Positions 6,468 to 15,581 of a DNA stretch of 64,000 nt are shown here, piece by piece; the stretch's first letter is position 1, and every line of letters starts with the position of its first letter. The translations under genes were made by a program, and so were the position numbers. The DNA is from Marinobacter segnicrescens. Its GTDB lineage: Bacteria; Pseudomonadota; Gammaproteobacteria; Pseudomonadales; Oleiphilaceae. The notes beneath the pieces are model-generated. The model had not been told where the DNA came from, searched no databases, and saw only the letters and a list, made by a program, of their open reading frames with translations. The DNA lies in the NCBI RefSeq assembly GCF_900111555.1, contig NZ_FOHZ01000003.1:1-64000 (forward strand), read 5' to 3'.

Positions 6468-9400
6468 TCAGACCTTTTCTTTCGAAGTCCTTGATCCGGG
6501 CCCGATCACCAGCAGCACCGGCGTCAGCAGCAAGGTAAGGAACGTCGCGAAGGCCAACCCACCAGCAATGGCACTGGAAAGCTGGGTCCACCACTGGGTA
6601 GACGGGGCATTGATACCCAGGGAAGGCGTCAACAGGTCAACGTTCACTCCCAGCACCATGGGCATCAGGCCGAGTATCGTAGTGATGGCGGTGAGCAACA
6701 CCGGACGCAGGCGCAGGCATCCGGTTTCCAGGGCCGCCTCCAGCGGCGCCGCCCCCTCCGAGCGCAACTGGTTGAAGGTATCAATCAGGATGATGTTGTT
6801 GTTCACCACAATCCCTGCCAGGGCAATGATGCCCATTCCCACCATGACCACACCGAAGGACTGGCCGTTCAGCAGCAACCCCAGCAGAACACCAGCGGTC
6901 GACAACACAATGGCCGACAGGATCAGCAGGGTCTGGTAAAGGGAATTGAACTGTGTCACCAGGATCAGCGTCATCAGGCAGATGGCCACCAAGAAGGCGG
7001 TCATCAGGAACTCCATCGCCCGGCGCTGCTCCTCATCTTCACCACCAAAGCTGACCTGGACCTGATCCGGCGGCTCCGGCAACCGGGATCGCAGGGCCTC
7101 CAACTGGGCGTTGGCGTTGAAGCCAGGCCGCACGTCCGCCTTCACCGTAATCGCCCGTTCCCCATCCAGCCGCGAAATGGTACCGGTCTTGGGTGCCGGC
7201 TCCAGGGTCACAAACTGGGACAGGGGCACCTGCCCCCTGGAGGTATTGAGTGTCTGTCGCTCGAGCTGATCCAGCTCCCGCCACGCTCTCGGTACCCGTA
7301 CGGCAATATCCACTTCATCCCGCACGTCCGCCGGGCGGTAGGTGGCCAGCACCAGGCCATTGGTGACCAGGCGCACTGAGCTGCCGATGCTGGCCACGTC
7401 GGTACCAAAACGGGAAGCCGCTTCCCGATCCACTTCGAGCCGCCATTCGATGCCCGGCAGGCTGCGGTCGTCCTCAACGTCCACAAATCCGCCCGTCTCT
7501 TCCATCGCAGCCCTCAGCCAGGTCACATAGTCGTCCAGCTTTCCATAGTCCTGGCCGGTCACCATGATCTCCACGGGTTTGCCGCCACCAGGCCCCTCCT
7601 CCTGCTGACGGAACTCCAGCACAATGCCCGGGATATCCGCCGTCATTTCCCGGAAATCTGCGAGAATCTCCGACGCGGGCCGACGCTCATCCCATTCGGT
7701 AAAGCGGAACTGCAGGGTACCGATCACGTCGGGCGCCATCTGCTCACCGGCACTGACCATAGAGCGGCCATACAGGGAAGACACCTCTGGTGACCCTGCC
7801 AGTCGCTTTTCTACCTCGCGCACAATGGCGTCCCGCTCGTGAATGGACAGGTCGCCCCGGGCACGGACCTGCACCTGCGCAGATTCCGGTTCAACCTCAG
7901 GGAAAAACTCCACACCATGGTTGAAAGTGCCGTAGGCCCATCCGATCGCCCCGACAATGACCAACGCACCCAACAGCGTGGTGCCCGGGAACCGCAGCAG
8001 CCTCGACAGCACCTTGCGATAACCCTTCACAAACACACCTTCACCCGAGGTTTCCCGCCGGCGCCTGCCACCGCTGACACCCCCCATGACCGGCAGGAAC
8101 ACCAGCGCCATGGCGAGGGAGGCCGTCAGGCAGATGATGACGGTGATGGGCAGGTACTTCATGAACTCGCCCACTGTATCGGGCCAGAACAGCAGCGGCA
8201 CAAACACCGCAAGGGTAGTGGCGGTAGAAGCGATTACCGGCCAGGCCATGCGACTGGCGGCCTCAGCCCATGCCTTGCGTGGCGACATGCCCTCGGACAG
8301 GTTTCTGTCGGCCAGCTCGGACACCACGATAGCGCCGTCCACCAGCATCCCGGCCACCAGGATGAGGCTGAACAACACCACGATGTTCATGGTGTAACCC
8401 ATTCCCCAGATCACCAGGATACCACTCAGAAATGCCCCGGGAATCGTGATACCCACCAGCGCAGCAGACCTCGGGCCCATGGCTGCAATCACCACAATGA
8501 CCACCAGCACGATGGCCGTTAGCACGTTATTGAGCAGGTCCGAAAGAATATCCCTGACATCTTCGGACTGATCCATGGTGTAGCGGACCTCCAGTTCCTC
8601 CGGCAGCCGTGGGGCAGCGGCGTCCATCAGGCCCCGTACCTGGGCCACGGTTTCCAGGATATTGGCGCCGGCACGCTTGGAAACTTCCAGCACTACGGCC
8701 GGTTCGCCATTGATACGAGCAAAGCCGGTGGGGTCCTTGAAGGTACGCTGCAGCATCGCCACATCGCCAAACGTCACCACCCGGTCACCACTGACCTTGA
8801 CCGGCATAGCCATCACGTCTTCGACATCTTCCACCACGCCGGGCACCTTGATGGCCATGCGACCCTGGCCGGTATCCAGGCTACCCGCAGCAACAAGCTG
8901 ATTGTTACGGCGCACCAGGGTCGCCAACTGGTCATAGTCCACCCCGTAACTTTCCAGGACCTGGGGGTTGACCACGATTTCAAGAAGGTCTTCGCGGTCA
9001 CCGCCGATTTCCACCTCGAGTACTTCAGGGATGCCCTCAATGGCCTCCTGGAGCTCCCTGGCGATGGTGATCAGCTCCCGCTCAGACAGCGGCCCGGACA
9101 GGCCAATCGAAAGGATCGGGAACAGGGAAACGTTGATTTCCTGCACGGAGGGCTCGTCGGCCTCGGTGGGCAGCTCGGTCTGGGCGGCGTCCACTTTTTC
9201 CCGCACATCCTGCAGCGCCTGGTCCGGGTCAAAGCCGGCATCGAACTCCAGGACAACGGAGGCATAGCCTTCGGCGGCGGTACCGCGCATTTCCTTGATG
9301 CCTTCCAGCGAGCGCAGCTCCTGCTCCAGGGGCCGCACCAGTAATCGCTCTGCGTCCTCCGGACTCACACCCTCGAGGGAGACAGAGACGTAGATCATGG

Positions 9401-9530
9401 GGATGGTGACGTCGGGGTTGGATTCCTTGGGAATCGAATTGAATGCCGCAAGCCCACCGAGCAACAGGAAGCTCAGTAATAGAAGGGTTGTGCGGCTACG
9501 GTCCATGGCCGCATGGATCAGCGCGCGCAT
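6468..9530 (-). CDS. RND-family efflux transporter, inner-membrane pump
   Basis: 1020 residues, the full length of AcrB/MexB-type pumps. Visible: first TM segment (TTLLLLSFLLLGGLAAF), porter-domain motif RLLVRPLEQELRSLEGIKE, a TM4 acidic pair region (LVAGMLVDGAIVVSELADRNL) as in proton-translocating RND proteins, and the C-terminal repeat with IIALAGIVVNNNIILIDTFNQL. It should exchange protons for substrates from the periplasm or outer leaflet, working with the adaptor encoded just upstream (3-base gap). Its sequence is nearer to the AcrB-like HAE family than to metal pumps: no Met/His metal relay is seen. No outer-membrane channel gene lies nearby, so a TolC-type partner must come from elsewhere. 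Substrate unknown. Confidence 0.93.
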   Translation of the reverse strand: MRALIHAAMDRSRTTLLLLSFLLLGGLAAFNSIPKESNPDVTIPMIYVSVSLEGVSPEDAERLLVRPLEQELRSLEGIKEMRGTAAEGYASVVLEFDAGFDPDQALQDVREKVDAAQTELPTEADEPSVQEINVSLFPILSIGLSGPLSERELITIARELQEAIEGIPEVLEVEIGGDREDLLEIVVNPQVLESYGVDYDQLATLVRRNNQLVAAGSLDTGQGRMAIKVPGVVEDVEDVMAMPVKVSGDRVVTFGDVAMLQRTFKDPTGFARINGEPAVVLEVSKRAGANILETVAQVRGLMDAAAPRLPEELEVRYTMDQSEDVRDILSDLLNNVLTAIVLVVIVVIAAMGPRSAALVGITIPGAFLSGILVIWGMGYTMNIVVLFSLILVAGMLVDGAIVVSELADRNLSEGMSPRKAWAEAASRMAWPVIASTATTLAVFVPLLFWPDTVGEFMKYLPITVIICLTASLAMALVFLPVMGGVSGGRRRRETSGEGVFVKGYRKVLSRLLRFPGTTLLGALVIVGAIGWAYGTFNHGVEFFPEVEPESAQVQVRARGDLSIHERDAIVREVEKRLAGSPEVSSLYGRSMVSAGEQMAPDVIGTLQFRFTEWDERRPASEILADFREMTADIPGIVLEFRQQEEGPGGGKPVEIMVTGQDYGKLDDYVTWLRAAMEETGGFVDVEDDRSLPGIEWRLEVDREAASRFGTDVASIGSSVRLVTNGLVLATYRPADVRDEVDIAVRVPRAWRELDQLERQTLNTSRGQVPLSQFVTLEPAPKTGTISRLDGERAITVKADVRPGFNANAQLEALRSRLPEPPDQVQVSFGGEDEEQRRAMEFLMTAFLVAICLMTLILVTQFNSLYQTLLILSAIVLSTAGVLLGLLLNGQSFGVVMVGMGIIALAGIVVNNNIILIDTFNQLRSEGAAPLEAALETGCLRLRPVLLTAITTILGLMPMVLGVNVDLLTPSLGINAPSTQWWTQLSSAIAGGLAFATFLTLLLTPVLLVIGPGSRTSKEKV

Positions 9531-9533
9531 GGA

Positions 9534-10613
9534 TCAGCCCTCCGGGTCTGCGGGAATCGGCAGGACTTCCTGGCCGTGGGCAACGAAGCCCCCTCCACGG
9601 GTGATCAGCTGCACCGGAAAGTCGATGCCGCTGACCCATGCCCCGCTGGTACTGACACTGAGCAGATCCACCTGACTGAACGCGACCCGGTTGTCCCCGT
9701 TGACATGAAGGATCCCCGGACGTCCGTCCGGGCCCAGACTAAGCAAGGCAGGTGACAGGTACAGCGCCTGCCGGGAAGGCTGCCGGATGGCAACGCTGGC
9801 GCTGCCGCCGGCGATGCGCAACCTGTCGGGATTCTGAACCCTTGCCTCAATGCGGAAACTGCGGGTTTCCGGGTCGGCGGCACTGGCAATAAAGGTCAGT
9901 TTGCCCTCCAGCTCGCGACCATCCAGCAGACTCACAGTGACCGGCTGGCCGGGTGACAGTTGCCCCACCTGTTGCTGGGGTACAAAGCCGGAAACCTTCA
10001 ACGGGTCGACCTGTACAAGTTCGACCAGCGGTTCCCCCGCCTGGACCAGGGTTCCGGTCTCGACCTGGCGGTCGTTGACGACACCATCAAACGGCGCCCG
10101 GGGCTCCAGGTAGGTCATGGCAAGGTTCGCCTGGCGCAGTTCCGCCCGGGCCGAAGCAAGCTCGCTCTCCAGTCTCAGCTTTTCAGACTCGGATACCAGC
10201 CTGTCAGAGCGCAGGCGATCAGCTGCCGCCAGCTCTGCTTCCAGCTGACGAACCCGGGCCCGGGCACCAGCAACGGCGGCGGGCCGGTCATCTTCGGAGA
10301 GCACCAGCAGGCGATCTCCGCGGCTTACCTCATCGCCAAGCTCGACATCCAGTTGCTCGACTTCGCCACTGAGTCGCGCGCTGACCTCGAGGCGACGCCA
10401 GGCTTCAACCTGGCCCTGTATACGCACGGCAGGCTCAAAGGTGGTTGCATGACGTTGTTCCACCTCCACCATCGGAAGTCCGCTGGCTTCTTCATTACGC
10501 GGCTCCGGCGCGCTGTCTTCTGACGACCGGATATCCCCTGTGGCCAGCCAGACGATCAGGGCCACCATAACCAGGACCGACAGTCCGGCAGAGCTCCATC
10601 TGAACTTCGACAT
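9534..10613 (-). CDS. RND efflux periplasmic adaptor (membrane fusion protein)
   Basis: About 359 residues from ATG 10613 (a GTG at 10625 is also in frame, but sits directly on the AGGGA ribosome site). N-terminal anchor LSVLVMVALIVWLATGD, then the first half of a lipoyl-like domain (VRIQGQVEAWRRLEVSARLSG). An alpha-hairpin with heptads follows (RARVRQLEAELAAADRLRSD and SEKLRLESELASARAEL), then the second lipoyl half (APFDGVVNDRQVETGTLVQAGEPL), a beta-barrel domain and a membrane-proximal domain. It links the pump to an outer-membrane channel. No lipobox Cys is present, so it is anchored by the N-terminal helix. It is first in an operon with the pump; the promoter faces the NIT-ANTAR gene across a palindrome. 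Confidence 0.92.
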   Translation of the reverse strand: MSKFRWSSAGLSVLVMVALIVWLATGDIRSSEDSAPEPRNEEASGLPMVEVEQRHATTFEPAVRIQGQVEAWRRLEVSARLSGEVEQLDVELGDEVSRGDRLLVLSEDDRPAAVAGARARVRQLEAELAAADRLRSDRLVSESEKLRLESELASARAELRQANLAMTYLEPRAPFDGVVNDRQVETGTLVQAGEPLVELVQVDPLKVSGFVPQQQVGQLSPGQPVTVSLLDGRELEGKLTFIASAADPETRSFRIEARVQNPDRLRIAGGSASVAIRQPSRQALYLSPALLSLGPDGRPGILHVNGDNRVAFSQVDLLSVSTSGAWVSGIDFPVQLITRGGGFVAHGQEVLPIPADPEG

Positions 10614-10701
10614 ACCCGTACTCACTCCCTGATATGGAAAAATCGCTGCGCTGACTTTTCGCTGAAAATTCAGGCATTTTTACAGAAAGCAGGACCCGGT
10701 T

Positions 10702-10715
10702 CAAACGATCGTTTG
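10702..10715. promoter_or_regulatory. 14-bp palindrome CAAACGATCGTTTG (TetR/PsrA-type operator candidate)
   Basis: A perfect palindrome in the divergent region between the RND adaptor (start 10613) and the NIT-ANTAR gene (start 10808). It fits the published PsrA consensus (G/C)AAAC-N2-4-GTTT(G/C) from Pseudomonas and the general form of TetR-family operators. No tetR gene is adjacent, so the regulator would act in trans. Confidence 0.55.
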
Positions 10716-10807
10716 CCTGGTTGCCGGATAACCACTTACCACACTGGCCCGCAACTTGCTGTCCTCTCATTACGATGACAGGCCAATTTCCAGGGAGGCA
10801 CAACGCC

Positions 10808-12106
10808 ATGGCCAGCGCTTCGCTGAATACCAAGCCTCACCGACGCCCCCGTGCGTCAGACTACCTGATTGCATCAAAGCGTTGTGAACTGGGAAACCTA
10901 GAGCGCTTTTTGCAGATGGGCAAGCTGATACTCAGCGCCGGCAACCTGATTCACAGGCTCCAGCGCGAACGGGGCGCCAGCAATGTTTTCCTCGGCTCTG
11001 GTGGGACCCGGTTTTCAGGCGAACTGGAAGCGATGATCCGCGACAGTGACCAGCAGCAGACAGCGTTCGAGCGGGAACTGATGGAAATCCAGGGCGAACT
11101 CACCCTTCACCCCACCAGCACCAGCTTGCTCAATTCCATTGCCGCGGCACTTCACGGGCTCGAATCCATGCCCGATCTGCGCCATGGGATTCGCCGCCTT
11201 GAGATCTCCGCTGAAACTGCCATACACGCCTACATCGATCGGATCCGGCACTTGCTGACTGTCGTCTTTGATGCGGCGGAGACCGTGGTAGACCCTGCCA
11301 TAGCCGGTATGCTCGTGGCCCTGGTCAACCTGATGCAGGGCAAGGAGCTGGCCGGGCAGGAGCGAGCCTGGGGAGCGCTGGGGTTCTCCCGCGGCAGGTT
11401 CGACCCTGCCCTGTCCCGGCGCATCACGCACCTTATCGATGCACAGGAGCAGTCATTCGTTGTATTCGGACAGTTTGCAGTCCCGGATCTGCTGGCCCTC
11501 TGGAAGGGGCACCACCTTGAGCCCTACTGGCAGGAGCTGCAACCCCTGCGAGGGCTGGCCTGCTCGGCAGGGCGCTACCGGCCGCTGGATGCGAAGCTGG
11601 CTGAACAGTGGTTCGCACTGATGACCCGTCGTATTGACCAGCTCAAGGACCTGGAAGACCGGATGGAAGATCACTTCCATCGGCGGTGCATTGAACGGTA
11701 TACCGAAGCCCGGAATGCCCTTGCCCATGAGGAGAAACTCACGGAAAGCCTGGATGAATCCGGCTACGCACCACAGCCTGTCCTGGTGATCTGCGGCACC
11801 AGCCACCCTGACCGCGCCGGCAACTTTACCCACTCTGAGGCTGGTCGCATACTGGGCCGCTCGATCATGGACCTTGTCCGGCAACAGGCCCGGAGACTGG
11901 ACCAGGTCAACCAGGAGCTGAACCGGTCGCGGGAAGCCCTGGAGGATCGCAGGGCCATCGGCAAAGCCGCGGAGCTGCTGATGCAGCACCAGCAGGTTGG
12001 CGAAGACGAAGCCCACAAACAGCTGCGTAAGCTGGCAATGGACCAGGGTCGCAAATTGCCCGAGGTAGCGCGTTCGGTAATCTCCATGTCCGGGCTACTG
12101 CGCTGA
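10808..12106 (+). CDS. Nitrate/nitrite-sensing NIT domain - ANTAR antitermination regulator
   Basis: About 432 residues; ATG 10808 is chosen because CAGGGAGG lies 9 bases upstream, while in-frame codons from 10721 have no ribosome site. The N-terminal 290 residues form a helical NIT domain: LIHRLQRERGASNVFLGSGG near the start, as in NasR/NarX-type nitrate sensors, and GKELAGQERAWGALGFS. The last 60 residues are an ANTAR RNA-binding domain (LEDRRAIGKAAELLMQHQQVGEDEAH, then LRKLAMDQGRKLPEVARSVI). By analogy with Klebsiella NasR, nitrate or nitrite binding lets ANTAR disrupt a leader terminator. The usual targets (nas/nir genes) are not in this window, so it acts at a distance or has other targets. 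Confidence 0.9.
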   Translation: MASASLNTKPHRRPRASDYLIASKRCELGNLERFLQMGKLILSAGNLIHRLQRERGASNVFLGSGGTRFSGELEAMIRDSDQQQTAFERELMEIQGELTLHPTSTSLLNSIAAALHGLESMPDLRHGIRRLEISAETAIHAYIDRIRHLLTVVFDAAETVVDPAIAGMLVALVNLMQGKELAGQERAWGALGFSRGRFDPALSRRITHLIDAQEQSFVVFGQFAVPDLLALWKGHHLEPYWQELQPLRGLACSAGRYRPLDAKLAEQWFALMTRRIDQLKDLEDRMEDHFHRRCIERYTEARNALAHEEKLTESLDESGYAPQPVLVICGTSHPDRAGNFTHSEAGRILGRSIMDLVRQQARRLDQVNQELNRSREALEDRRAIGKAAELLMQHQQVGEDEAHKQLRKLAMDQGRKLPEVARSVISMSGLLR

Positions 12107-12130
12107 CCACTCCGCACCGAACACAGGGCA

Positions 12131-13201
12131 TCAGGCCGCCGGTCCGGAATCGAGTACGCCCTCCAGGTCGGACACATCTACCAGCGGGTCATCCAGGTCC
12201 AGCAACACTTCTGAGCGGGCCAGGGTCCAGGCACGGCCGGTAATATCCGTATTCACAGCGCGGTAGTGGCTGACCGCTGCCTCACCCAGCAAACGGCCCA
12301 GGAATGCGCTACCCTTCGGGGAAACCGTCTCCAGGGTCTCTCCCTTGCGCAGCTGGCCATTTTCATACATCAATGCCATTCTCGCTGATGTTCCGGTCCC
12401 GGTGGGACTGCGGCAGATCACACCGGGATGCACATAGGTGGCAGAACGTGAACGGAAACCGCCCTCTACCGGTTCCAGGGGGCCCATAAAGTGGGCGAAG
12501 GGCAAGGGACCAACGCCTCCCAGTTCCGGGTGCTGGTCGGTCACTAAGGGCCTGGCGGCTTCTACCAGGGCAAGTCCAAACTCAGCCATACGGCCTGTTT
12601 CTCCGGGCATCAGCGCAAAGCCAAGGGACTCTGCGTCCACCAGGGCAAAGTAGGCGCCACTCCAGACAAGGTCAAAACGAACCCCTCCCCAGCCGGGAAC
12701 GTTCACTTTCATGTTCTGTTCACAGACAAAGGCCGGTTCACTGCGGGTCGTCACCGACTGCACCCGACCGTCCCGGTTATGGGCGGTTACCCAGGCGAGC
12801 CCCGCCGGGGATTCAAGCACCAGGGTCTGATCCCCCTCTTCCAGCGGCACTACACCGTTCTCAAGGATCGCCGCTGCGGTACAGATAGTGTTGGAACCTG
12901 AATAAAGCGGGTAGCCCATGGCTTCCATGATGATATAGCCGGCCTGGGCCTGTGGATGATCGGGTGGCACGATCAGGTCCACTGACATGTACGGGTCACC
13001 GTAGGGCTCGTTAAGCAACCAGCGGCGGAAGCCATCGCCGTGCTGCTGCAAATAACGCATCTGCTCGAGCACCGAACCGCCAGGCAAGTGACCAACGCCA
13101 CGGGTAACGATCCGTGACACGTCCCCACCCGACTGCATGTCAACCAGCTCAATGGACCGGGTCCGGTGATTCGGGTGCCTGCGGAACTCAGTCACCGGCA
13201 T
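12131..13201 (-). CDS. Proline racemase / trans-3-hydroxyproline dehydratase family protein with altered catalytic pair
   Basis: 356 residues covering the two-lobed proline racemase fold. In the family two residues act as acid/base: Cys in MCGHN (lobe 1) and Cys or Thr in SPxGTGT (lobe 2). Here the first site reads LYSGSNTIC (Ser101) and the second ICRSPTGTGTSAR (Thr267). Thr at the second site is typical of trans-3-hydroxy-L-proline dehydratases rather than racemases. Ser in place of the first Cys, and Ser103 in place of the His, are unusual. A one-step dehydratase or a new reaction on a proline-like or other substrate is possible. The gene overlaps the upstream dehydrogenase gene by 14 bases, so the two are one operon. 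Function beyond family is inference. Confidence 0.85.
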   Translation of the reverse strand: MPVTEFRRHPNHRTRSIELVDMQSGGDVSRIVTRGVGHLPGGSVLEQMRYLQQHGDGFRRWLLNEPYGDPYMSVDLIVPPDHPQAQAGYIIMEAMGYPLYSGSNTICTAAAILENGVVPLEEGDQTLVLESPAGLAWVTAHNRDGRVQSVTTRSEPAFVCEQNMKVNVPGWGGVRFDLVWSGAYFALVDAESLGFALMPGETGRMAEFGLALVEAARPLVTDQHPELGGVGPLPFAHFMGPLEPVEGGFRSRSATYVHPGVICRSPTGTGTSARMALMYENGQLRKGETLETVSPKGSAFLGRLLGEAAVSHYRAVNTDITGRAWTLARSEVLLDLDDPLVDVSDLEGVLDSGPAA

Positions 13202-14300
13202 AGGTGGCTCCTTTTTCCTCCCAGAGGCTGTCAGGTACTACCACCAGCTTGCCGATGTATTGCTTGGCCATGAACTCGGTCTGGGCCCGGTGGAAGTCGG
13301 AAAGCCGGAAGGTCCGGTCCAGCAGGGGCCGGATCCTGTTCTGTTCAATGTAGCCCAGCAGACGCTGAAAATCCTTGCGGGTCCCCTGGGATGACCCGTT
13401 CAGCTGTTGCTGCTTGAGGTACATGGTACGGAGATCCAGCTGCACCACCGGGCCACCGATAGCCCCGGCTGTCGTGTAACGCCCTTCCATCTTGAGAATA
13501 CGCAGCAGGTCATTGAACATGGGACCTGCCACCAGGTCGGCGACCACATCAACGGGCGCGCCACCAACCATTCTTTCAGCCGACTCAACAAGGTCACCCT
13601 CACCACGGAAGATGACACCCTCGGCGCCGATATCTTTCAGTGCCTGCGCCTTCTCCGGCGTGGTGACTGCGTAGGGAATGGCGCCCCTCGCGCGAGCCAG
13701 CTGGATAATCGCGGAGCCAACCCCGCCGGAAGCCCCGGTCACCAGCACCCGCTCACCGGCTTTCAGCGCTGCCCGCTCCAGCATGTGCTCACCAGTCAGG
13801 TAAGCACAGCAGAACGTCGCCAGTTCGGCATCACTGAGATCAGTGTCGATAGTATGGGCGTTGTCGGAGGGAACGGCGGTGTACTCGGCGTAGCCACCGT
13901 CACGGCCATGGCCGATATAGTCAATATCGGCGAGGCTGTCGTCGCCCGGGGGACGGTTGTAGATGGAAAAGTCGACGATCACCCGCTGGCCGATTCGTTC
14001 ATCCGGCACACCAGAACCGACCGCGACAATCTGGCCCACGGTATCTGTGCCCTGAATGCGCGGAAAGGTCAGGGTTGAACGCCCACGGCGCCACGTGGAG
14101 ACAGACGCCGGATCGGTATCGGAACCATAGGCGCCCTCACGCACCCAGACATCCGTGTTGTTCATGCCACAGGCGCTTACCCGGATCAGTACCTCCCCCG
14201 CTGCCGGCTGTGGTACGGGCACGTCTTCCCGGTATACCAGCTTGTCCAGGCCACCGTGTCCGGTGAGCTGAACCGCTTTCATGGTGTCTGGAATGGTCAT
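13188..14300 (-). CDS. Zinc-type alcohol dehydrogenase / quinone oxidoreductase-like MDR protein
   Basis: About 370 residues from ATG 14300, preceded by GAGGAGG with 5 bases spacing; an ATG at 14321 lacks this. MDR fold: GroES-like N-domain (AAGEVLIRVSACGMNNTDVWVREG), PRIQGTDTVGQIVAVGSGV, and a Rossmann motif VLVTGASGGVGSAIIQLARARG. The catalytic-zinc ligands of true alcohol dehydrogenases are only partly seen (a Cys in SACGMNN; no clear GHE), so it may be a zinc-free reductase acting on an activated double bond or aldehyde. The 14-base overlap with the racemase-family gene implies a shared pathway, possibly oxidation or reduction of a hydroxyproline-like product. Confidence 0.88.
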   Translation of the reverse strand: MTIPDTMKAVQLTGHGGLDKLVYREDVPVPQPAAGEVLIRVSACGMNNTDVWVREGAYGSDTDPASVSTWRRGRSTLTFPRIQGTDTVGQIVAVGSGVPDERIGQRVIVDFSIYNRPPGDDSLADIDYIGHGRDGGYAEYTAVPSDNAHTIDTDLSDAELATFCCAYLTGEHMLERAALKAGERVLVTGASGGVGSAIIQLARARGAIPYAVTTPEKAQALKDIGAEGVIFRGEGDLVESAERMVGGAPVDVVADLVAGPMFNDLLRILKMEGRYTTAGAIGGPVVQLDLRTMYLKQQQLNGSSQGTRKDFQRLLGYIEQNRIRPLLDRTFRLSDFHRAQTEFMAKQYIGKLVVVPDSLWEEKGATYAGD

Positions 14301-14366
14301 CCGTTCCTCCTCGTCATTCAATGATCGACCCAGGAATCAGGATAGTCCGCCAGAGCGTGGCTGAAA

Positions 14367-15482
14367 TTACCGGGCGATTACCCGGTATACGGGACGAAGC
14401 CGGGGAATCTGCTTCAGTACCACCTGGATGACAGTCATCAGCGGAACCGCCAGCAGCACACCCACAGGCCCCCATAACCAGCCCCAGAAGAAAATGGCTA
14501 CGAAAATGATAACGGGATTGATCGCCATTCGAAAACCATGAATCCACGGTTCAATGAAGAACCCGACCAACGAAGTGAGTACGAGATAACCGAGGGGGGC
14601 CAGTGCCATCAACCAGACCTCTTCGAGACTGGTGGCAGAAACCACAGCCAGCAAGGTGATCGTAAGGATCACACCAAGATAGGGAACAAACCGGGCAAGC
14701 CCGGCCACCAGGCCCCATACTGCTGGATCCGGCAGGCCAATGGCCCAGCACATCAGGCCAGTGGTGATGCCAATCACCAGGTTACTGATTCCGATGACAC
14801 CGAGGTACTGCGCGATCTGGCTCTGTGAGTCCCTGACAATGACCAGCGCCCGACGGCGCTGACCCACGGGCAGTTGGCGGATAAAATTGTGAATCAGGCG
14901 GTCTCCGCTGACCAGCAGGAAATAGGTCAGGGCAAGCGCCAGCGCCAGGCCGACTACGCCTTTGCGGGCCTTGGTCATCAGCTGACTGCGCCAGGAGTCA
15001 GTCTGCAAGACGACCGTGGTCGGCTGCTCCCTGGCCTCGTTCTCGGCCAGGTCCTCCACTGACTCTTCCACCTTTCGCGCCGACTCGGATACCTTCTCCA
15101 GCTGAGTTCGGAAAGTGCTTTGCCCTACCAGCAGCCGGGAAACGCCCTCTGGCGCCTCCTCTGCCCATTCCAGGGCCGGGGTAACCACCGCCCAGCCAAG
15201 CCCGAGAATGCCTGCCAGCAGGGCCAGCACCAGTATCAGCGAACTGACGAAGCGGGGCACACCCAGCCGCAGGGCCCGGCTCACCATGGGCGCCAGTAAC
15301 AGACTGGCCAGGATGGCCAGGATAATGGGCAACACAATCTCGTGTGCAATATAGAGCGTGTACAAAACCCCCAGGGCGAACAGGCCGTACAGCGGTGTAG
15401 AGAGGTCCCCCAACGCCTTCCAGCGGGACTCTGCAGGTTTGTCATCACCCGGTTGGGGAAATGCGGGCTCGTCCTTGTTCAT
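14367..15482 (-). CDS. AI-2E family transporter (PF01594-type permease)
   Basis: 371 residues with about eight membrane segments. Two or three lie near the N-terminus (LYGLFALGVLYTLYIAHEIVLPIIL, split by short loops). A soluble stretch of heptads follows (VSESARKVEESVEDLAENEA, about 120-150), then the C-terminal group including GLVAGLARFVPYLGVILTI and PVGVLLAVPLMTVIQVVLK. These are the conserved PYxG and GPVG blocks of the family that includes E. coli TqsA/YdiK and Na+/H+ antiporter-like members. Substrate cannot be told from sequence. It stands alone on the minus strand and is divergent from the SRPBCC gene. Confidence 0.9.
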   Translation of the reverse strand: MNKDEPAFPQPGDDKPAESRWKALGDLSTPLYGLFALGVLYTLYIAHEIVLPIILAILASLLLAPMVSRALRLGVPRFVSSLILVLALLAGILGLGWAVVTPALEWAEEAPEGVSRLLVGQSTFRTQLEKVSESARKVEESVEDLAENEAREQPTTVVLQTDSWRSQLMTKARKGVVGLALALALTYFLLVSGDRLIHNFIRQLPVGQRRRALVIVRDSQSQIAQYLGVIGISNLVIGITTGLMCWAIGLPDPAVWGLVAGLARFVPYLGVILTITLLAVVSATSLEEVWLMALAPLGYLVLTSLVGFFIEPWIHGFRMAINPVIIFVAIFFWGWLWGPVGVLLAVPLMTVIQVVLKQIPRLRPVYRVIAR

Positions 15483-15544
15483 GGGTTCATCCTGGATATG
15501 GGTGTGAAAGCGCGACTTTTTCTGCGCTGACTAACGGAGTAGTC

Positions 15545-15554
15545 TAAACGTTTA
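15545..15554. promoter_or_regulatory. Palindrome TAAACGTTTA in a divergent promoter region
   Basis: A 10-bp perfect palindrome between the AI-2E gene (start 15482) and the SRPBCC gene (start 15582). It could be an operator for either gene; the short length makes this a weak call. Confidence 0.25.
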
Positions 15555-15581
15555 AACAATAACAATGACAGACCATTGCCT

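Noticed and set aside
7839..8522. Long plus-strand frame of 227 codons
   Set aside because: Antisense to the RND pump gene; His/Gln-rich composition typical of shadow frames in GC-rich DNA.
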